The notes under the pieces: generated by a model
Database searches by the model: none
The model's input: the letters and a program-made list of their open reading frames with translations, nothing else
What the model was told of the DNA's origin: nothing
In this document: positions 26,188 to 35,769 of the stretch, one piece after another
Layout: each line of letters opens with the position of its first letter
Numbering within the stretch: the stretch's first letter is position 1
NCBI GenBank assembly: GCA_024234855.1
Contig: JACKNN010000001.1
Location: 744,001-808,000, forward strand
Length of the DNA stretch: 64,000 nucleotides
Source: Pseudomonadales bacterium
GTDB taxonomy: Bacteria > Pseudomonadota > Gammaproteobacteria > Pseudomonadales > Halieaceae
Reading direction: 5' to 3'
Made by a program: the position numbers and the translations under genes

Positions 26188-26456
26188 GATTGGGCTCCCA
26201 GGGAGTCATTTGACTGCGCCGGCATGCCGGCCTGCCGCAGTGTCGTGGTGGCACACGTTAACGGCTCAGGTCGTTAGGGGCATCGGCCGTTTGACCGATG
26301 CCGGCCCGGTACTAGTTGGCCGGGGCAGAACCTGGAAAAAGACAGGTGGGTGATTCAGGAAATAGCGAGAATGCGGCAGTATTGCCGACGTTGGCCGGGT
26401 TTTACGCGACGTTGTCGGGCAGATGCGACTGAATAGTCAGGCCCGGCGGGGTGGAT

Positions 26457-26966
26457 TCAACCCAGGTATCCGAGTTGGAAGCCTTTCGCCACAAGTGCTG
26501 CCCGGGTGTTCACACCCAGCTTGGTGCGCATCTTCTCCACGTGGGTGCGCACTGTCGCTTCACTCAAACCCAGCACCGTGGCGCTGGAGGCGGTCGTTTC
26601 ACCGTCGGCGAGGAGTTGCAGTACCGACAGCTCGCGCGGAGTCAGGCTCTGCCAGTCCCTGGGCTGCTCGTTGGCGGATCGCGTCAGGGCGCAGACAACG
26701 GCACCGTCTACCGGTACACAGGACAGCTGGTGGAGCTGGCCGGCGTACCTGAACGGGGTGTGGCTGGCCCGGTCCATGCCGGAGGCGAGCAATTTGCGGG
26801 TACAACCCTCCTGGCAGGGCAGGCCTTCGGCGCCCTTGAGGCCACCCACGGCCTCCCAGCAGCGCTGGCCCGTTTTCCTGCCCAGCAAGTGCAGGGAGGC
26901 CCTGTTCTGGGAGGCGATTGTGCCGTCTTCCTGTACGACCAGGACAGCTGGAGTTTGAGCAGACAT
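26457..26966 (-). CDS. Short LuxR-type regulator with Cys-containing PAS-like domain
   Basis: A 169-residue transcription factor. The ATG at 26966 has GAGGG 6-7 nt upstream; the longer frame adds unrelated Arg-rich sequence. The N-terminal part (about 8-85) looks like a small PAS fold (AVLVVQEDGTIASQNRASLHLLG) with three Cys in CWEAVGG, LPCQEG and CTRKLL, possibly binding a metal or sensing redox state. The C-terminal HTH (about 105-165) has LTPRELSVLQLLADG and the recognition helix LSEATVRTHVEKMRTKLG. It is divergent from the YfcC-type transporter gene and upstream of the glycosyltransferase cluster; either may be its target. Confidence 0.85.
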   Translation of the reverse strand: MSAQTPAVLVVQEDGTIASQNRASLHLLGRKTGQRCWEAVGGLKGAEGLPCQEGCTRKLLASGMDRASHTPFRYAGQLHQLSCVPVDGAVVCALTRSANEQPRDWQSLTPRELSVLQLLADGETTASSATVLGLSEATVRTHVEKMRTKLGVNTRAALVAKGFQLGYLG

Positions 26967-27241
26967 TGGTGGCCCTCGTCCGTCGGGTGCGATATTGACA
27001 GTCCGCATGGTAAGCCCGCGTCGGCGGGAGCGGCAATAACGGATGCTGCCGGTTCTCCTCGATTGTGCACAAATTACGGTATGAAGCGGCCATCGCCGCG
27101 CCGCAGGCACTACGCGTGGTGCGCTGTTGTAGATTATCGGGGTATCATCGGACGCGCCGTGGACGGGACACCGGGCGCGATTCGTGCTGGGCAGCACCCA
27201 AGTATGGACCCCACTATAAGACTGACTATCGAGGTTTTACC

Positions 27242-28690
27242 ATGCCGGCTTTCTACCAGCCCCCTGTCTCGCGCATGCCTGATACCTACCTGGTGATTGG
27301 CGCAGTCGCGTTGTTTGCCTATGCCCTGAGTTTCGTACTCACTCCCGGAGCTTTTTCAGTTCAGGAACAATTGCGGGCCGGCGTGCTGGTGCCGATCATT
27401 GATCCCGACAGCTTTCGCTTTGTTGCTGCCGGTGGCGGCCTGCCACTGTTTTCCAGCGACGGCTCACCCGCCCTGTTTAACGCTATTTTCGAGGGCCTGG
27501 TCTCCGGCAGTCGCAGCGGTGGTGCGGTCGGTATCATGGCCTTTATCCTGCTGACGGGCGGATCGTTTGGCGTGGTGCTGGCCACCGGAGCCGTCAACCG
27601 CGGCCTGGGCCGGATGATCGCCGGTAACAAGTCAGATGGGCGGGTGTTGCTGGCCAGCCTGTTCTTTGTGTTCTCTCTCGGCGGCGCCGTGTTTGGCATG
27701 AGCGAGGAAACGATTCCCTTCGTCATCATGCTGGTGCCGGTGATGCGGCGCCTGGGGTATGACAATGTCACCACGCTGCTGGTGACGTTTATCGCCACCC
27801 AGATCGGCTTTGCCACGTCCTGGATGAACCCGTTCAGCGTCGCGGTCGCCCAGGGTATCGCCCAGTTACCCCTGTTGAGCGGTTTGCCCCTGCGCCTGGT
27901 GATGTGGGTGGTGTTCACCGCCTACGGTATCGCGTTCACCCTGCGCTATGCCACGCGAACCCGCAGCGCGGACCTGCCCGGCGAAACGGCGGTCGCTGTG
28001 AAGACCGGCGAGCTGCAGTGGGCGGATATGCTTGTGCTGCTGGCGCTGGCGGGGACCATTGTGTGGATCATCTGGGGGGTCGTGTTCGGCGGCTACTACC
28101 TGCCCGAGATCGCCACCCAGTTCGTGATGCTCGGGATCGGCGCGGGTGTCATCGGCTGCCTGTTCCGGCTCGACGGCATGCACGCGAACAAGGCGATGCA
28201 GGCCTTTCGCCAGGGCGCCATGGACCTGCTGCCGGCGGCGCTGGTGGTGGGCTTTGCCCGTGGTATCGTCTTTCTGCTGGGCGGCGATGACCCGACCCAG
28301 CCCAGCCTGCTGAACACCCTGCTGTACTACGGCGGTGAATCGCTCAATGGCCTGCCGGCCTGGCTCGCCGCCTGGGGCATGCTGTGCTTCCAGTCGGTAT
28401 TCAATTTTTTTGTCCCCTCCGGCTCCGGCCAGGCCGCGCTGACGATGCCGCTGATGGCGCCGCTGTCTGACCTGATCGGCGTTACCCGCCAGGTGGCGGT
28501 ACTGGCGTTCCAACTGGGCGACGGTCTCACCAATATGTTGGTACCGACCTCGGCATCCCTGATGGGATGCCTTGGCGCGGCCCGACTCGACTGGTTGCAG
28601 TGGCTGCGAGCCGCCCGCGGCTTCCTGCTGGGCCTGTTGCTGATGGCCAGCACATTTGTGGTGCTGGCGGCGATTTTCGGCTACCACTGA
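27242..28690 (+). CDS. YfcC-family membrane transporter
   Basis: A 482-residue secondary transporter with about twelve membrane segments. Marks of the YfcC/ArsB-like (DUF-type C4-dicarboxylate) family include GIMAFILLTGGSFGVVLATG, GAVFGMSEETIPFV, ATQIGFATSWMNPFSVAVAQ and FFVPSGSGQAALTMPLM. The family is predicted to move carboxylates, amino acids or peptides; the substrate here is unknown. GAGG lies 7 nt before the ATG at 27242. The divergent LuxR-type gene shares its upstream region. Confidence 0.85.
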   Translation: MPAFYQPPVSRMPDTYLVIGAVALFAYALSFVLTPGAFSVQEQLRAGVLVPIIDPDSFRFVAAGGGLPLFSSDGSPALFNAIFEGLVSGSRSGGAVGIMAFILLTGGSFGVVLATGAVNRGLGRMIAGNKSDGRVLLASLFFVFSLGGAVFGMSEETIPFVIMLVPVMRRLGYDNVTTLLVTFIATQIGFATSWMNPFSVAVAQGIAQLPLLSGLPLRLVMWVVFTAYGIAFTLRYATRTRSADLPGETAVAVKTGELQWADMLVLLALAGTIVWIIWGVVFGGYYLPEIATQFVMLGIGAGVIGCLFRLDGMHANKAMQAFRQGAMDLLPAALVVGFARGIVFLLGGDDPTQPSLLNTLLYYGGESLNGLPAWLAAWGMLCFQSVFNFFVPSGSGQAALTMPLMAPLSDLIGVTRQVAVLAFQLGDGLTNMLVPTSASLMGCLGAARLDWLQWLRAARGFLLGLLLMASTFVVLAAIFGYH

Positions 28691-28804
28691 GTCCAGGCTT
28701 CAGGCGCGCATCCACCCGGGAATTAGAGTTCTTTACCTTTTCCGGCTACATATTTACCGACAGACTTGTTCTAATAAAAGTGTGGCCAATGAGGAGGCAT
28801 TACG

Positions 28805-29107
28805 ATGAAAAGCTGGTTGATTGCAAGCGCCTGCGTGCTGGCCGTGACGGTGGTCAGCGCTCTGGCCGACCCTGGCTCCGGCGGCAAGAATCCCGCGGCC
28901 ACTGATCGCAAGGAACGCATGGAGCGTATGCGCGAACAGCTGGACCTGTCCGATGCGCAGGTCGAGCAGATCCGGGAAATACGCAAGAGCGGTGGCAGTC
29001 GCGAGGAGATTCGCGCGGTTCTCACCGACGACCAGCGGACGAAGCTGGACGCCGCCCGCGAGAAATTTCGCAAGAAGCAGGCAAGCGGCGAGGCGGGGGG
29101 CAGCTAG
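28805..29107 (+). CDS. Small exported Spy/CpxP-like protein
   Basis: A 100-residue protein. Signal peptide MKSWLIASACVLAVTVVSALA is followed by a short, highly charged helical region (RKERMERMREQLDLSDAQVEQI, here abbreviated in meaning to two helices with a DLSDAQ turn) and AVLTDDQRTKLD. This LTxxQ-like pattern is seen in periplasmic Spy/CpxP chaperone relatives. It is shorter than Spy. GAGGAGG lies 8 nt before the ATG. It has its own intergenic region, so it may be transcribed alone. The function is inferred from the pattern only. Confidence 0.7.
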   Translation: MKSWLIASACVLAVTVVSALADPGSGGKNPAATDRKERMERMREQLDLSDAQVEQIREIRKSGGSREEIRAVLTDDQRTKLDAAREKFRKKQASGEAGGS

Positions 29108-29236
29108 TCAGACGGATATCTCCAGGTTTCGACCTGGGCCAGGGTATTGCCGTCGCGTAGCTCTCTACAGTATCTGGACCGTAGTTAATGTTGCCGCCGG
29201 CGTCATATTCCCGCCCTCCGCCACCTGAACCAGCTG

Positions 29237-31279
29237 TTACTGCTCCTCCACCACGTCGATTTCGACCAGGACATCGTCCGCGGCGACCTGTGTGCCGGCT
29301 TGCGCCAGGACCTCTCGCACGGTTCCGGCCGCTTCAGCCACAATCTCATAGTGCATTTTCATCGCCTCCAGCACCGCCAGGGTCTGCCCCGTCGCCACCA
29401 CCTCGCCGGGGGCGACCCTCACCTCCAGCAACAGGCCGTGCATTGGCGCCGTGATCCTGCCGCCACCACCGGTCTGGTCGGTGACGCCGTCCACCCTGAT
29501 CAGGTCCCGGTAGACGGCGGCCCGGCCTTCAATGGAGAGATACAGCTTGCCCGCCTCGGGACTCAGGAAGCGAGCGAGATGCTGGCGGCCATCTACACCC
29601 ACATGCGCGGTGCTGCCGTCGATGGACAGCAGCTCCACCAGGCATGATTCGCCGGCGTCAAATACCTCGTAGCGACCGGCACTCGCCAGTGCGGCACTCG
29701 CTCGCGGAGTTCCGGTTGGCGCAGCGCCCAGTGGTGTCACGGCCAGGTCGTGCATCACCTCGCCGTGCCGGTAGCGCTTGCGCGAAATCAGCGCGCTGGC
29801 GCTGGACCAGTCCCGCAATTGCGGGGCGACCAGCACACTGCTGGCGTACAGGGACTGGTGCTCCAGGGCCAACTCGATGACCGCGGCAACCGCGCTGTCG
29901 GCAAAGCCCGGTATGACGCTGGCAAGCTCACCCTCGGCAAATTGCTCGGAGATAAAGGCGGTGGTGGCGCCGCCCTCGGCGAAGCAGTCCTTCTGCAGGC
30001 AGGCCACGAGGAAGTCACGGTTGTGGCTGGGCCCGAACAGGACGGTTTCCTGAAGGGCCTCTATCAGTCTCAGCCGGGCGATTTCCCGGCTGGGCCCACT
30101 GGCGATGATCTTGGCCACCATCGGGTCATAGAAGGGAGAAATGTCCTGCCCCGTCACGATGCCGCTGTCCACCCGCACACCGACACCCCCCGGTGGCGAC
30201 CACAGATCCACCGGGCCGGAGGTGGGCAGGAAATCCTGGACCGGGTCCTCCGTGTACAGCCTGACTTCGATGGCGTGCCCGGTCAGGGTAACGTCCTCCT
30301 GGGTGAGGCCGAGGGGTTCGCCCTGGGCGACCTGCAGCTGCAGCGCCACCAGGTCCAGGCCGGTGATCAGCTCGGTGACCGGGTGCTCCACCTGCAGGCG
30401 GGTGTTCATCTCCAGAAAATAGAACTTGCCGCCTTCATCCAGCAGGAATTCCACTGTGCCCGCGCCGCGGTAATTGATACTGCTGGCGGCCGCGACGGCA
30501 GCGGCGCCCATTTCCACCCGCAGGGCTTCAGTCATGACCGGGCAGGGCGCCTCCTCAATGACTTTCTGGTGGCGGCGCTGCACCGAGCAGTCGCGCTCAC
30601 CCAGGTGTACGGTATTGCCCTGGCTGTCGGCGAATATCTGCAACTCGACGTGGCGCGGCCGGATAATGGCTTTTTCCAGGATCAGTTCACCGCAGCCGAA
30701 TGCGGATTCTGCCTCGGCCCTGGCCAGCTTGATGGCGTTGGGTAATTCCTTCAGGTCATGTACCAGGCGCATGCCGCGACCGCCCCCGCCGGCAGCCGCC
30801 TTGACCATCAGGGGGGCGCCGATATTGCCGCCTTCCCGCAGCAGGACCTCGTCGCCCTGGTCCTCTCCCTCGTAGCCCGGCACGCAGGGCACACCGGCGG
30901 CGATCATGCGGCGCTTGGCCTCGGCCTTGTTGCCCATCAGGTGGATTGCGTCCGGGCGGGGGCCGATGAAGACCAGGCCGGCCGCCTCGCAGGCACGGGC
31001 AAAACCGGCATTCTCGCTGAGAAAACCGTAGCCCGGGTGAATGGCGCCGGCGCCACTGGCCTTTGCTGCGAGCAGTATTTTGTCGCCTGCCAGGTAGGAT
31101 TCATTCACCGGGCCGGGGCCGATGCAGACGGCCTCATCGGCCATGAGCACGTGTGGCGCCCGGGCATCTGCCTCGGAGTAGACCGCCACGGTGCGATAGC
31201 CCTGCGCCTTTGCGGTGCGGATGACGCGGCAGGCGATCTCGCCGCGGTTGGCCACCAGTACGCTGCTAAATTGTGTCAT
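29237..31279 (-). CDS. atuF: Biotin-dependent acyl-CoA carboxylase alpha subunit (AtuF-like)
   Basis: A 680-residue subunit with biotin carboxylase (about 1-450: VLVANRGEIACRVIRTAK, AAAGGGGRGMR, EMNTRLQVEHPVTE), a linker, and a C-terminal biotinyl domain with the biotinylated K641 in EAMKM. It charges biotin with CO2 for the beta subunit encoded upstream. Context (AtuA-family gene, enoyl-CoA hydratase) points to a geranyl-CoA-type carboxylase rather than the leucine-pathway methylcrotonyl-CoA carboxylase, though sequence alone does not separate them here. AGGAG lies 6 nt before the ATG at 31279; the longer frame upstream is the shadow of the hydratase gene. It is last of four cotranscribed genes, 31 nt after the hydratase. 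Confidence 0.9.
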   Translation of the reverse strand: MTQFSSVLVANRGEIACRVIRTAKAQGYRTVAVYSEADARAPHVLMADEAVCIGPGPVNESYLAGDKILLAAKASGAGAIHPGYGFLSENAGFARACEAAGLVFIGPRPDAIHLMGNKAEAKRRMIAAGVPCVPGYEGEDQGDEVLLREGGNIGAPLMVKAAAGGGGRGMRLVHDLKELPNAIKLARAEAESAFGCGELILEKAIIRPRHVELQIFADSQGNTVHLGERDCSVQRRHQKVIEEAPCPVMTEALRVEMGAAAVAAASSINYRGAGTVEFLLDEGGKFYFLEMNTRLQVEHPVTELITGLDLVALQLQVAQGEPLGLTQEDVTLTGHAIEVRLYTEDPVQDFLPTSGPVDLWSPPGGVGVRVDSGIVTGQDISPFYDPMVAKIIASGPSREIARLRLIEALQETVLFGPSHNRDFLVACLQKDCFAEGGATTAFISEQFAEGELASVIPGFADSAVAAVIELALEHQSLYASSVLVAPQLRDWSSASALISRKRYRHGEVMHDLAVTPLGAAPTGTPRASAALASAGRYEVFDAGESCLVELLSIDGSTAHVGVDGRQHLARFLSPEAGKLYLSIEGRAAVYRDLIRVDGVTDQTGGGGRITAPMHGLLLEVRVAPGEVVATGQTLAVLEAMKMHYEIVAEAAGTVREVLAQAGTQVAADDVLVEIDVVEEQ

Positions 31280-31310
31280 CAAAGGCTCCTGGATTCCGGG
31301 TCTGCCAGCT

Positions 31311-32120
31311 TCATGCGTCGGCCCAATGGGGTTTGCGTTTTTCCACGAAGGCAGCGACGCCTTCCCGGCCTTCCTCACTGAGCATGCAATCAGCAAAACC
31401 GCGCGAGGCGAAATCGAGGGCATCCGGACGCGGCCTGCGCGTGGTCTCAAACACAATACCCTTGGTAACCGCGTTGGCCCCGGGCGCGCACAGGGCGATC
31501 TGTGCCAGCACCTCGGCGCACTTCGCCTCCATATCGGCGGCATCTTCGGCGAGGATGTGGCCGATGCCGTACCGCACCGCCTCCTCACCCTTGAAACGGG
31601 CACCGGTCATCATCAGGCGTCGGGCCTGGGTGAGGCCGACGCGCTCGGTGACAAAGGGCGCGATCTGGGCCGGGGGAATGCCGAGACTGGTTTCACTCAG
31701 GCGGAAGCGGGCTTCGCGCGTGACGATGGTGACGTCCCCGACACAGGCCAGCCCCAGGCCGCCACCGATGGCGGCGCCTTCCACCAGGATGATTACGGCC
31801 TGGGGCTGTTCGTTCAGCTTGATCATCAGGTCGCCGAAGGTGCGGTTGCCCCGGGCGACTTCCTTCCTGTCGGGTGCGCCGCCCTGGGCGCCGGATTTAA
31901 ACCCCTTGATATCGCCGCCGGCGCAGAACACACCGCCCCTGCCCCGCAGGATGATCGTGCGCAGGCTGCGGTCATCACGGCTCGCGTCCAGCACCGCGCT
32001 CAACTCCGCCACCATGTCCGCCGACAGCGCGTTCTTCACCTCGGGCCGGTTGAGCCAGATCGTGAGTACGCTGCCCCTGGGTTCCAGAATGAGCGCAGTG
32101 GTGTCGGGAAGTGCTGCCAT
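31311..32120 (-). CDS. atuE: Enoyl-CoA hydratase/isomerase (AtuE-like)
   Basis: A 269-residue crotonase-fold enzyme. The oxyanion-hole segments FCAGGDIKGFK and EGAAIGGGLGLACVGD are clear, and ARFRLSETSLGIPPAQIAPFV follows. In Atu pathways this protein hydrates the carboxylated isohexenyl-glutaconyl-CoA. The ATG at 32120 with GGAG 9 nt upstream is preferred over a TTG at 32135. The gap to the preceding carboxylase gene is 78 nt and holds a 14-bp tandem repeat. Confidence 0.88.
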   Translation of the reverse strand: MAALPDTTALILEPRGSVLTIWLNRPEVKNALSADMVAELSAVLDASRDDRSLRTIILRGRGGVFCAGGDIKGFKSGAQGGAPDRKEVARGNRTFGDLMIKLNEQPQAVIILVEGAAIGGGLGLACVGDVTIVTREARFRLSETSLGIPPAQIAPFVTERVGLTQARRLMMTGARFKGEEAVRYGIGHILAEDAADMEAKCAEVLAQIALCAPGANAVTKGIVFETTRRPRPDALDFASRGFADCMLSEEGREGVAAFVEKRKPHWADA

Positions 32121-32146
32121 ATCTGTCTGCTCCAAAACTGTATTGT

Positions 32147-32195
32147 TACCGCGCGCCTGCTACCGCGCGCCTGCTACCGCGCGCCTGCTACCGCG
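32147..32195. repeat. 14-bp tandem repeat, 3.5 copies
   Basis: Three exact copies of TACCGCGCGCCTGC (32147-32188) and a half copy (to 32195) fill most of the gap between the atuC-like stop and the atuE-like ribosome site. It is very GC-rich. The 14-bp unit would shift frame, so it is noncoding; its length may vary between strains. Confidence 0.95.
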
Positions 32196-32198
32196 AAT

Positions 32199-33821
32199 TT
32201 ACATACGGGCGATACCGAAACTATTGGGCCGCACCGCGCGGTGCCGGCTTTCCCACACGGTTTCCAGCAGGAAACCCAGCGTCTTGCGGCTGTCGCGCGG
32301 GTCGATCATGCCATCGTCCATCAAATGGCCCGAGGTGTAGAACGCGCTGGACTGGCTGTCGAAAATATTCGCCAGGTAAACTTCCTGCTGGGCCAGGGTT
32401 GTCTCGTCCGGCTCCTGCCCGGTCGCGGTGGCCTTGCCGCGGGCGACCATGGACATGGTTCTGGCTGCCTGCTCCCCGCCCATCACGCCGGTGCGGGCGT
32501 TGGGGAAGGTATAGAGGAAATCCGGCTCAAAGCCGCGGCCACACATGCCGTAGTTGCCCGCGCCGAAACTGGCGCCGGTCATCAGGGTGATGCGCGGCAC
32601 GTCCAGGTTGCGCACCGCCTGTATCATCTTGGAGCCGTGCTTGATCATGCCCGCCCGCTCGGAGCTGGTGCCGACGATATAGCCGGTGGTGTTCTGCAGG
32701 AACAGCACGGGGAGGTTCGCCTGGTCGCACAGCTGCAGGAATTGGGTGGCCTTGGTGGCGCCGGCGGGGTCGATCGGGCCGTTGTTGCCGATGATGCCGC
32801 AGGGCAGGCCAAAGATATCCGCCTGCAGGCAAACGGTGGCGGCGCCGTAGCGCGGCTTGAAATCCATGAAATCGGAGCCGTCCACTACCCGGGCCACCAG
32901 TTCCCGCATGTCGTAGGGGTTGCGGTAATCGCAGGGGATCACGCCCGCCAGTTCGTCGGCGTCGTAGAGGGGTTCGCGGTAACTGCGGCGGCTGGGCGCG
33001 GCGCAGTCCTTGTTCCACTGCAGGCGGTGCAGCAACTCGCGGCACATCTGCACGGCCTGGCCGTCGTTCTCAGCCAGGTATTCCGCCAGACCGGACACCG
33101 AGGCGTGCATTTCGGCGCCGCCCAACTCCTCCTCGGTGGCGATCTCCCCGGTGGCGGCCTTGAGCAGCGGCGGCCCGGCGAGGAAGGCGCGGCCGTTGCC
33201 CTTCACCGCGATCACGTAGTCGCTGAGGCCCGGCATGTAGGCGCCGCCCGCGGTGGAGGAGCCGTGCAGGATGGAGATCACGGGGATGCCCGCCTTGCTC
33301 AGTTTCGCCAGGTTGCCGAACAGTGCCCCGCCCTGGGAAAAACCCTCCACCGTGTAGTTCAGCAGGTCGCCGCCGGCGCTTTCCACCAGGTGCACGAAAG
33401 GCAGCTTCTGCTCCAGCGCAATCACCTCCGCCCGCTGCAGTCGGTAGCCCCCGGCGGTGGTCAGGGAGCCCGCCTGTATACCGCTGTCATCCACCACCAC
33501 CACGCAGCGCACCCCGCTGATAAAGCCGATAGCGGCGATGATGGTGCTGCCGGGAATCGATTTTTCAGGGTCCGGGTTATCCAGCAGGTAGCCGGCGATG
33601 TTGCCGATGGCCAGCAACGGCATGCCCGGGTCGAGCAGCCTTGCCAGGCGCTCCCGCGGTGTCAGCTGGCCGCGCTCCGCAAAGCGCGCTTTGCGTTTTT
33701 CCGAGATCATCGCCCCGCGCGCATTGAGCCGCTGCAGGTGAGCGATGTGGGCCAGCATCTCCTCGCGGTTTTTGTGAAAACTGTCTGAATTGGGGTTAAC
33801 CCTGGAATTGAATACGGTCAT
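32199..33821 (-). CDS. atuC: Acyl-CoA carboxylase beta subunit (AtuC-like)
   Basis: A 540-residue carboxyltransferase that moves CO2 from biotin to the acyl-CoA. Both crotonase-like halves are complete: the N-terminal half has SAGGDLLNY and HGSSTAGGAYMPGLSDY, and the C-terminal half has NTTGYIVG, GASFGAGNYGMCGRGFEP and GVMGGEQAARTM. The ATG at 33821 overlaps the AtuA-family stop (ATGA) and has GGAG 8 nt upstream, so translation is coupled. It forms the holoenzyme with the biotin subunit at 29237-31279. Confidence 0.9.
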   Translation of the reverse strand: MTVFNSRVNPNSDSFHKNREEMLAHIAHLQRLNARGAMISEKRKARFAERGQLTPRERLARLLDPGMPLLAIGNIAGYLLDNPDPEKSIPGSTIIAAIGFISGVRCVVVVDDSGIQAGSLTTAGGYRLQRAEVIALEQKLPFVHLVESAGGDLLNYTVEGFSQGGALFGNLAKLSKAGIPVISILHGSSTAGGAYMPGLSDYVIAVKGNGRAFLAGPPLLKAATGEIATEEELGGAEMHASVSGLAEYLAENDGQAVQMCRELLHRLQWNKDCAAPSRRSYREPLYDADELAGVIPCDYRNPYDMRELVARVVDGSDFMDFKPRYGAATVCLQADIFGLPCGIIGNNGPIDPAGATKATQFLQLCDQANLPVLFLQNTTGYIVGTSSERAGMIKHGSKMIQAVRNLDVPRITLMTGASFGAGNYGMCGRGFEPDFLYTFPNARTGVMGGEQAARTMSMVARGKATATGQEPDETTLAQQEVYLANIFDSQSSAFYTSGHLMDDGMIDPRDSRKTLGFLLETVWESRHRAVRPNSFGIARM

Positions 33822-35623
33822 GAAAGTGTCTCCGCAACAGCGGCCGGTACCGGGATGGGACAGCACAGCAGCAACTGGGCGTAGCCCTTGCCCTGGGCGT
33901 CGTTGCGTATGCTGGCGATGCCGCCGCCGCCCAGTACATTGTGCAGCAGGAAGTTGATGGCGTTGGCACCTGGCAGCAGGAAGCGCTCCACATTGCCGGG
34001 GCCGGTGTGCTCGAGAAAATGGGCAAAACGTTCGCTGACCACTGCCTCTGTGAGCGCCTGGTAAATATAGGGCAGGTACTCGGGGCGGCGGGCAATGATG
34101 CCGACATTGGCCTTGTTGCCCTTGTCGCCGCTGCGGCCCCAGGCGAGGGCCACCAGCGGCACTGCCACGGTTGCGGCCGATGTTTTGGCGCGCGGCGGTG
34201 CCGGCCGGGCAATGTTCGCAGGGTTCAGTGGCTGGCCATGGGTTTCATCGCAGGGCGTCTCCACGCCATTTCGCAGGGCACGCACAGCCACCTGGCTTTT
34301 CGCAATGGTGAAAGAGAACAGGCGCACCACCGGGGAGGGTTTGGGGCGGCCGCCGGCGAAGCCGGAAAGCCCCGGCGGGGTGGCGAGACCCAGTCCCACC
34401 GCCTCCTTGAGCAGGATGCCGATGCCCATGGCATCCGGGTGCCGGGCGGCGAGCTTCATTGCCACTTCGCGGCTGCCGGATACCTGTGCGAATTTGCCAA
34501 ACTGGCTCTCTGCCCCGATCAGCTCGATGCTCGTTTCGCTGAAGTCCGCCAGCCCGAAAGCCTTGAAGACGTTGCGCGACGCTTCGAACACCGCCTCGCC
34601 CAGGGCACGGGCTTTTTTGTCGGCGTCGATGCCGTAGAACGTCATGTAGGTGCCGCCGCGGAACTGGTCGGCATAGGTGGCGCTGACCTTGTAGCTGTCG
34701 GGGGCCGGCCGGCCGGTGGCGCCGGTGACGCGAACCCGGTTTTCGCCCACCTGCTCCAGGGTGGCGGTGGAGAAATCGCACACCACGTCCGGCAGTATAT
34801 AGGCCTGGGGGTCGCCGATTTCGTACAGCATCTGCTCCGCTACCGTGCCGACGGTGACGAGGCCGCCGGTGCCCCCGGGTTTGGTGCAGATGAAGCTGCC
34901 GTCAGGCGAGATTTCTGCGATGGGATATCCCATGTTGGCCATGCCGGTCACCTGTTCCCAGTCGGTAAAGTTGCCGCCCGTGGCCTGGGGCCCGCATTCC
35001 AGAATGTGGCCGGCCAGGGAACCCATGGCCAGCCGGTCGAGGTCGTCCCGGCCCCAGTCAAAGGCGTGTATGCAGGCGCCCAGAGTCACGGCGCTGTCCA
35101 CACAGCGCCCGGTGACAACGATGTCCGCGCCCTCTGCCAGCGCCCGGGCGATGGGGAAGGCCCCCAGGTAGGCATTGATGCTTTGCAGTGTATCCACTGC
35201 GGGAAAAGCCTCGCCGGAAAACATTTCCCTGATGCCCGAGGTGGCCAGTTCGGGCGCTGCGGCTATCAGGTCGTCGCCGATTATGCAGGCCACAGTAAGC
35301 GCCAGTCCCTGCTCGGCGATCACCGCGCGCAGCGCCTCGGCACAGGCCTGGGGATTGACCCCGCCGGCATTGGATATGACCTTGATGCTGCGCTCGGCGA
35401 TCGTTGTCAGGTTGGGCTTCATCGCGGCGCTGACGAAATCCAGGGCGTAGCCTTTGGTTTCGTCCTGGGCCCGGGCCCGGGCCATGATCGACATGGTGAT
35501 TTCGGCCAGGTAGTCGTAAACGATGTAATCGAGTGCTTCGGCCGCCAGTAACTGGGGTGTGGCCCGGGCGGCATCGCCCCAAAAGCCACTGGCGCCGCCG
35601 ATGCGCAATACCTTGTCCGCCAT
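33818..35623 (-). CDS. atuA: Acyclic terpene utilisation AtuA-family protein
   Basis: A 601-residue DUF1446/AtuA protein. The N-terminal signature LRIGGASGFWGDAA, the TGRCVDSAVTLG and GGNFTDWEQV segments and the C-terminal domain with ALAWGRSGDKGNKANVG match the full-length two-domain family. AtuA is required for citronellol/geraniol catabolism in Pseudomonas aeruginosa, but its reaction is unclear. The ATG at 35623 has GAGGG 8 nt upstream. It is the first gene of the minus-strand run and divergent from an AraC-type regulator gene. Confidence 0.93.
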   Translation of the reverse strand: MADKVLRIGGASGFWGDAARATPQLLAAEALDYIVYDYLAEITMSIMARARAQDETKGYALDFVSAAMKPNLTTIAERSIKVISNAGGVNPQACAEALRAVIAEQGLALTVACIIGDDLIAAAPELATSGIREMFSGEAFPAVDTLQSINAYLGAFPIARALAEGADIVVTGRCVDSAVTLGACIHAFDWGRDDLDRLAMGSLAGHILECGPQATGGNFTDWEQVTGMANMGYPIAEISPDGSFICTKPGGTGGLVTVGTVAEQMLYEIGDPQAYILPDVVCDFSTATLEQVGENRVRVTGATGRPAPDSYKVSATYADQFRGGTYMTFYGIDADKKARALGEAVFEASRNVFKAFGLADFSETSIELIGAESQFGKFAQVSGSREVAMKLAARHPDAMGIGILLKEAVGLGLATPPGLSGFAGGRPKPSPVVRLFSFTIAKSQVAVRALRNGVETPCDETHGQPLNPANIARPAPPRAKTSAATVAVPLVALAWGRSGDKGNKANVGIIARRPEYLPYIYQALTEAVVSERFAHFLEHTGPGNVERFLLPGANAINFLLHNVLGGGGIASIRNDAQGKGYAQLLLCCPIPVPAAVAETLS

Positions 35624-35769
35624 CAAACTGCCCTCTGTCTGTCTCCGGGAGGATCGATATTACCCAATCGCAACCTAATCCACATGAGAAATGGCGCCAG
35701 CTGCACAGGAGTTGGTGCCATGGCGGGCCGGGGACGGTGTTAAACTGGGCGGCATCGGAGGGTGAGCAC

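Noticed and set aside
31215..33788. 857-codon plus-strand frame across the atu-type genes
   Set aside because: It spans two gene boundaries on the other strand and has antisense composition; the minus-strand genes carry complete conserved families.
33941..35551. 536-codon plus-strand frame opposite atuA
   Set aside because: Shadow of the AtuA-family gene; Gly/Ala/Val-rich with no domain.
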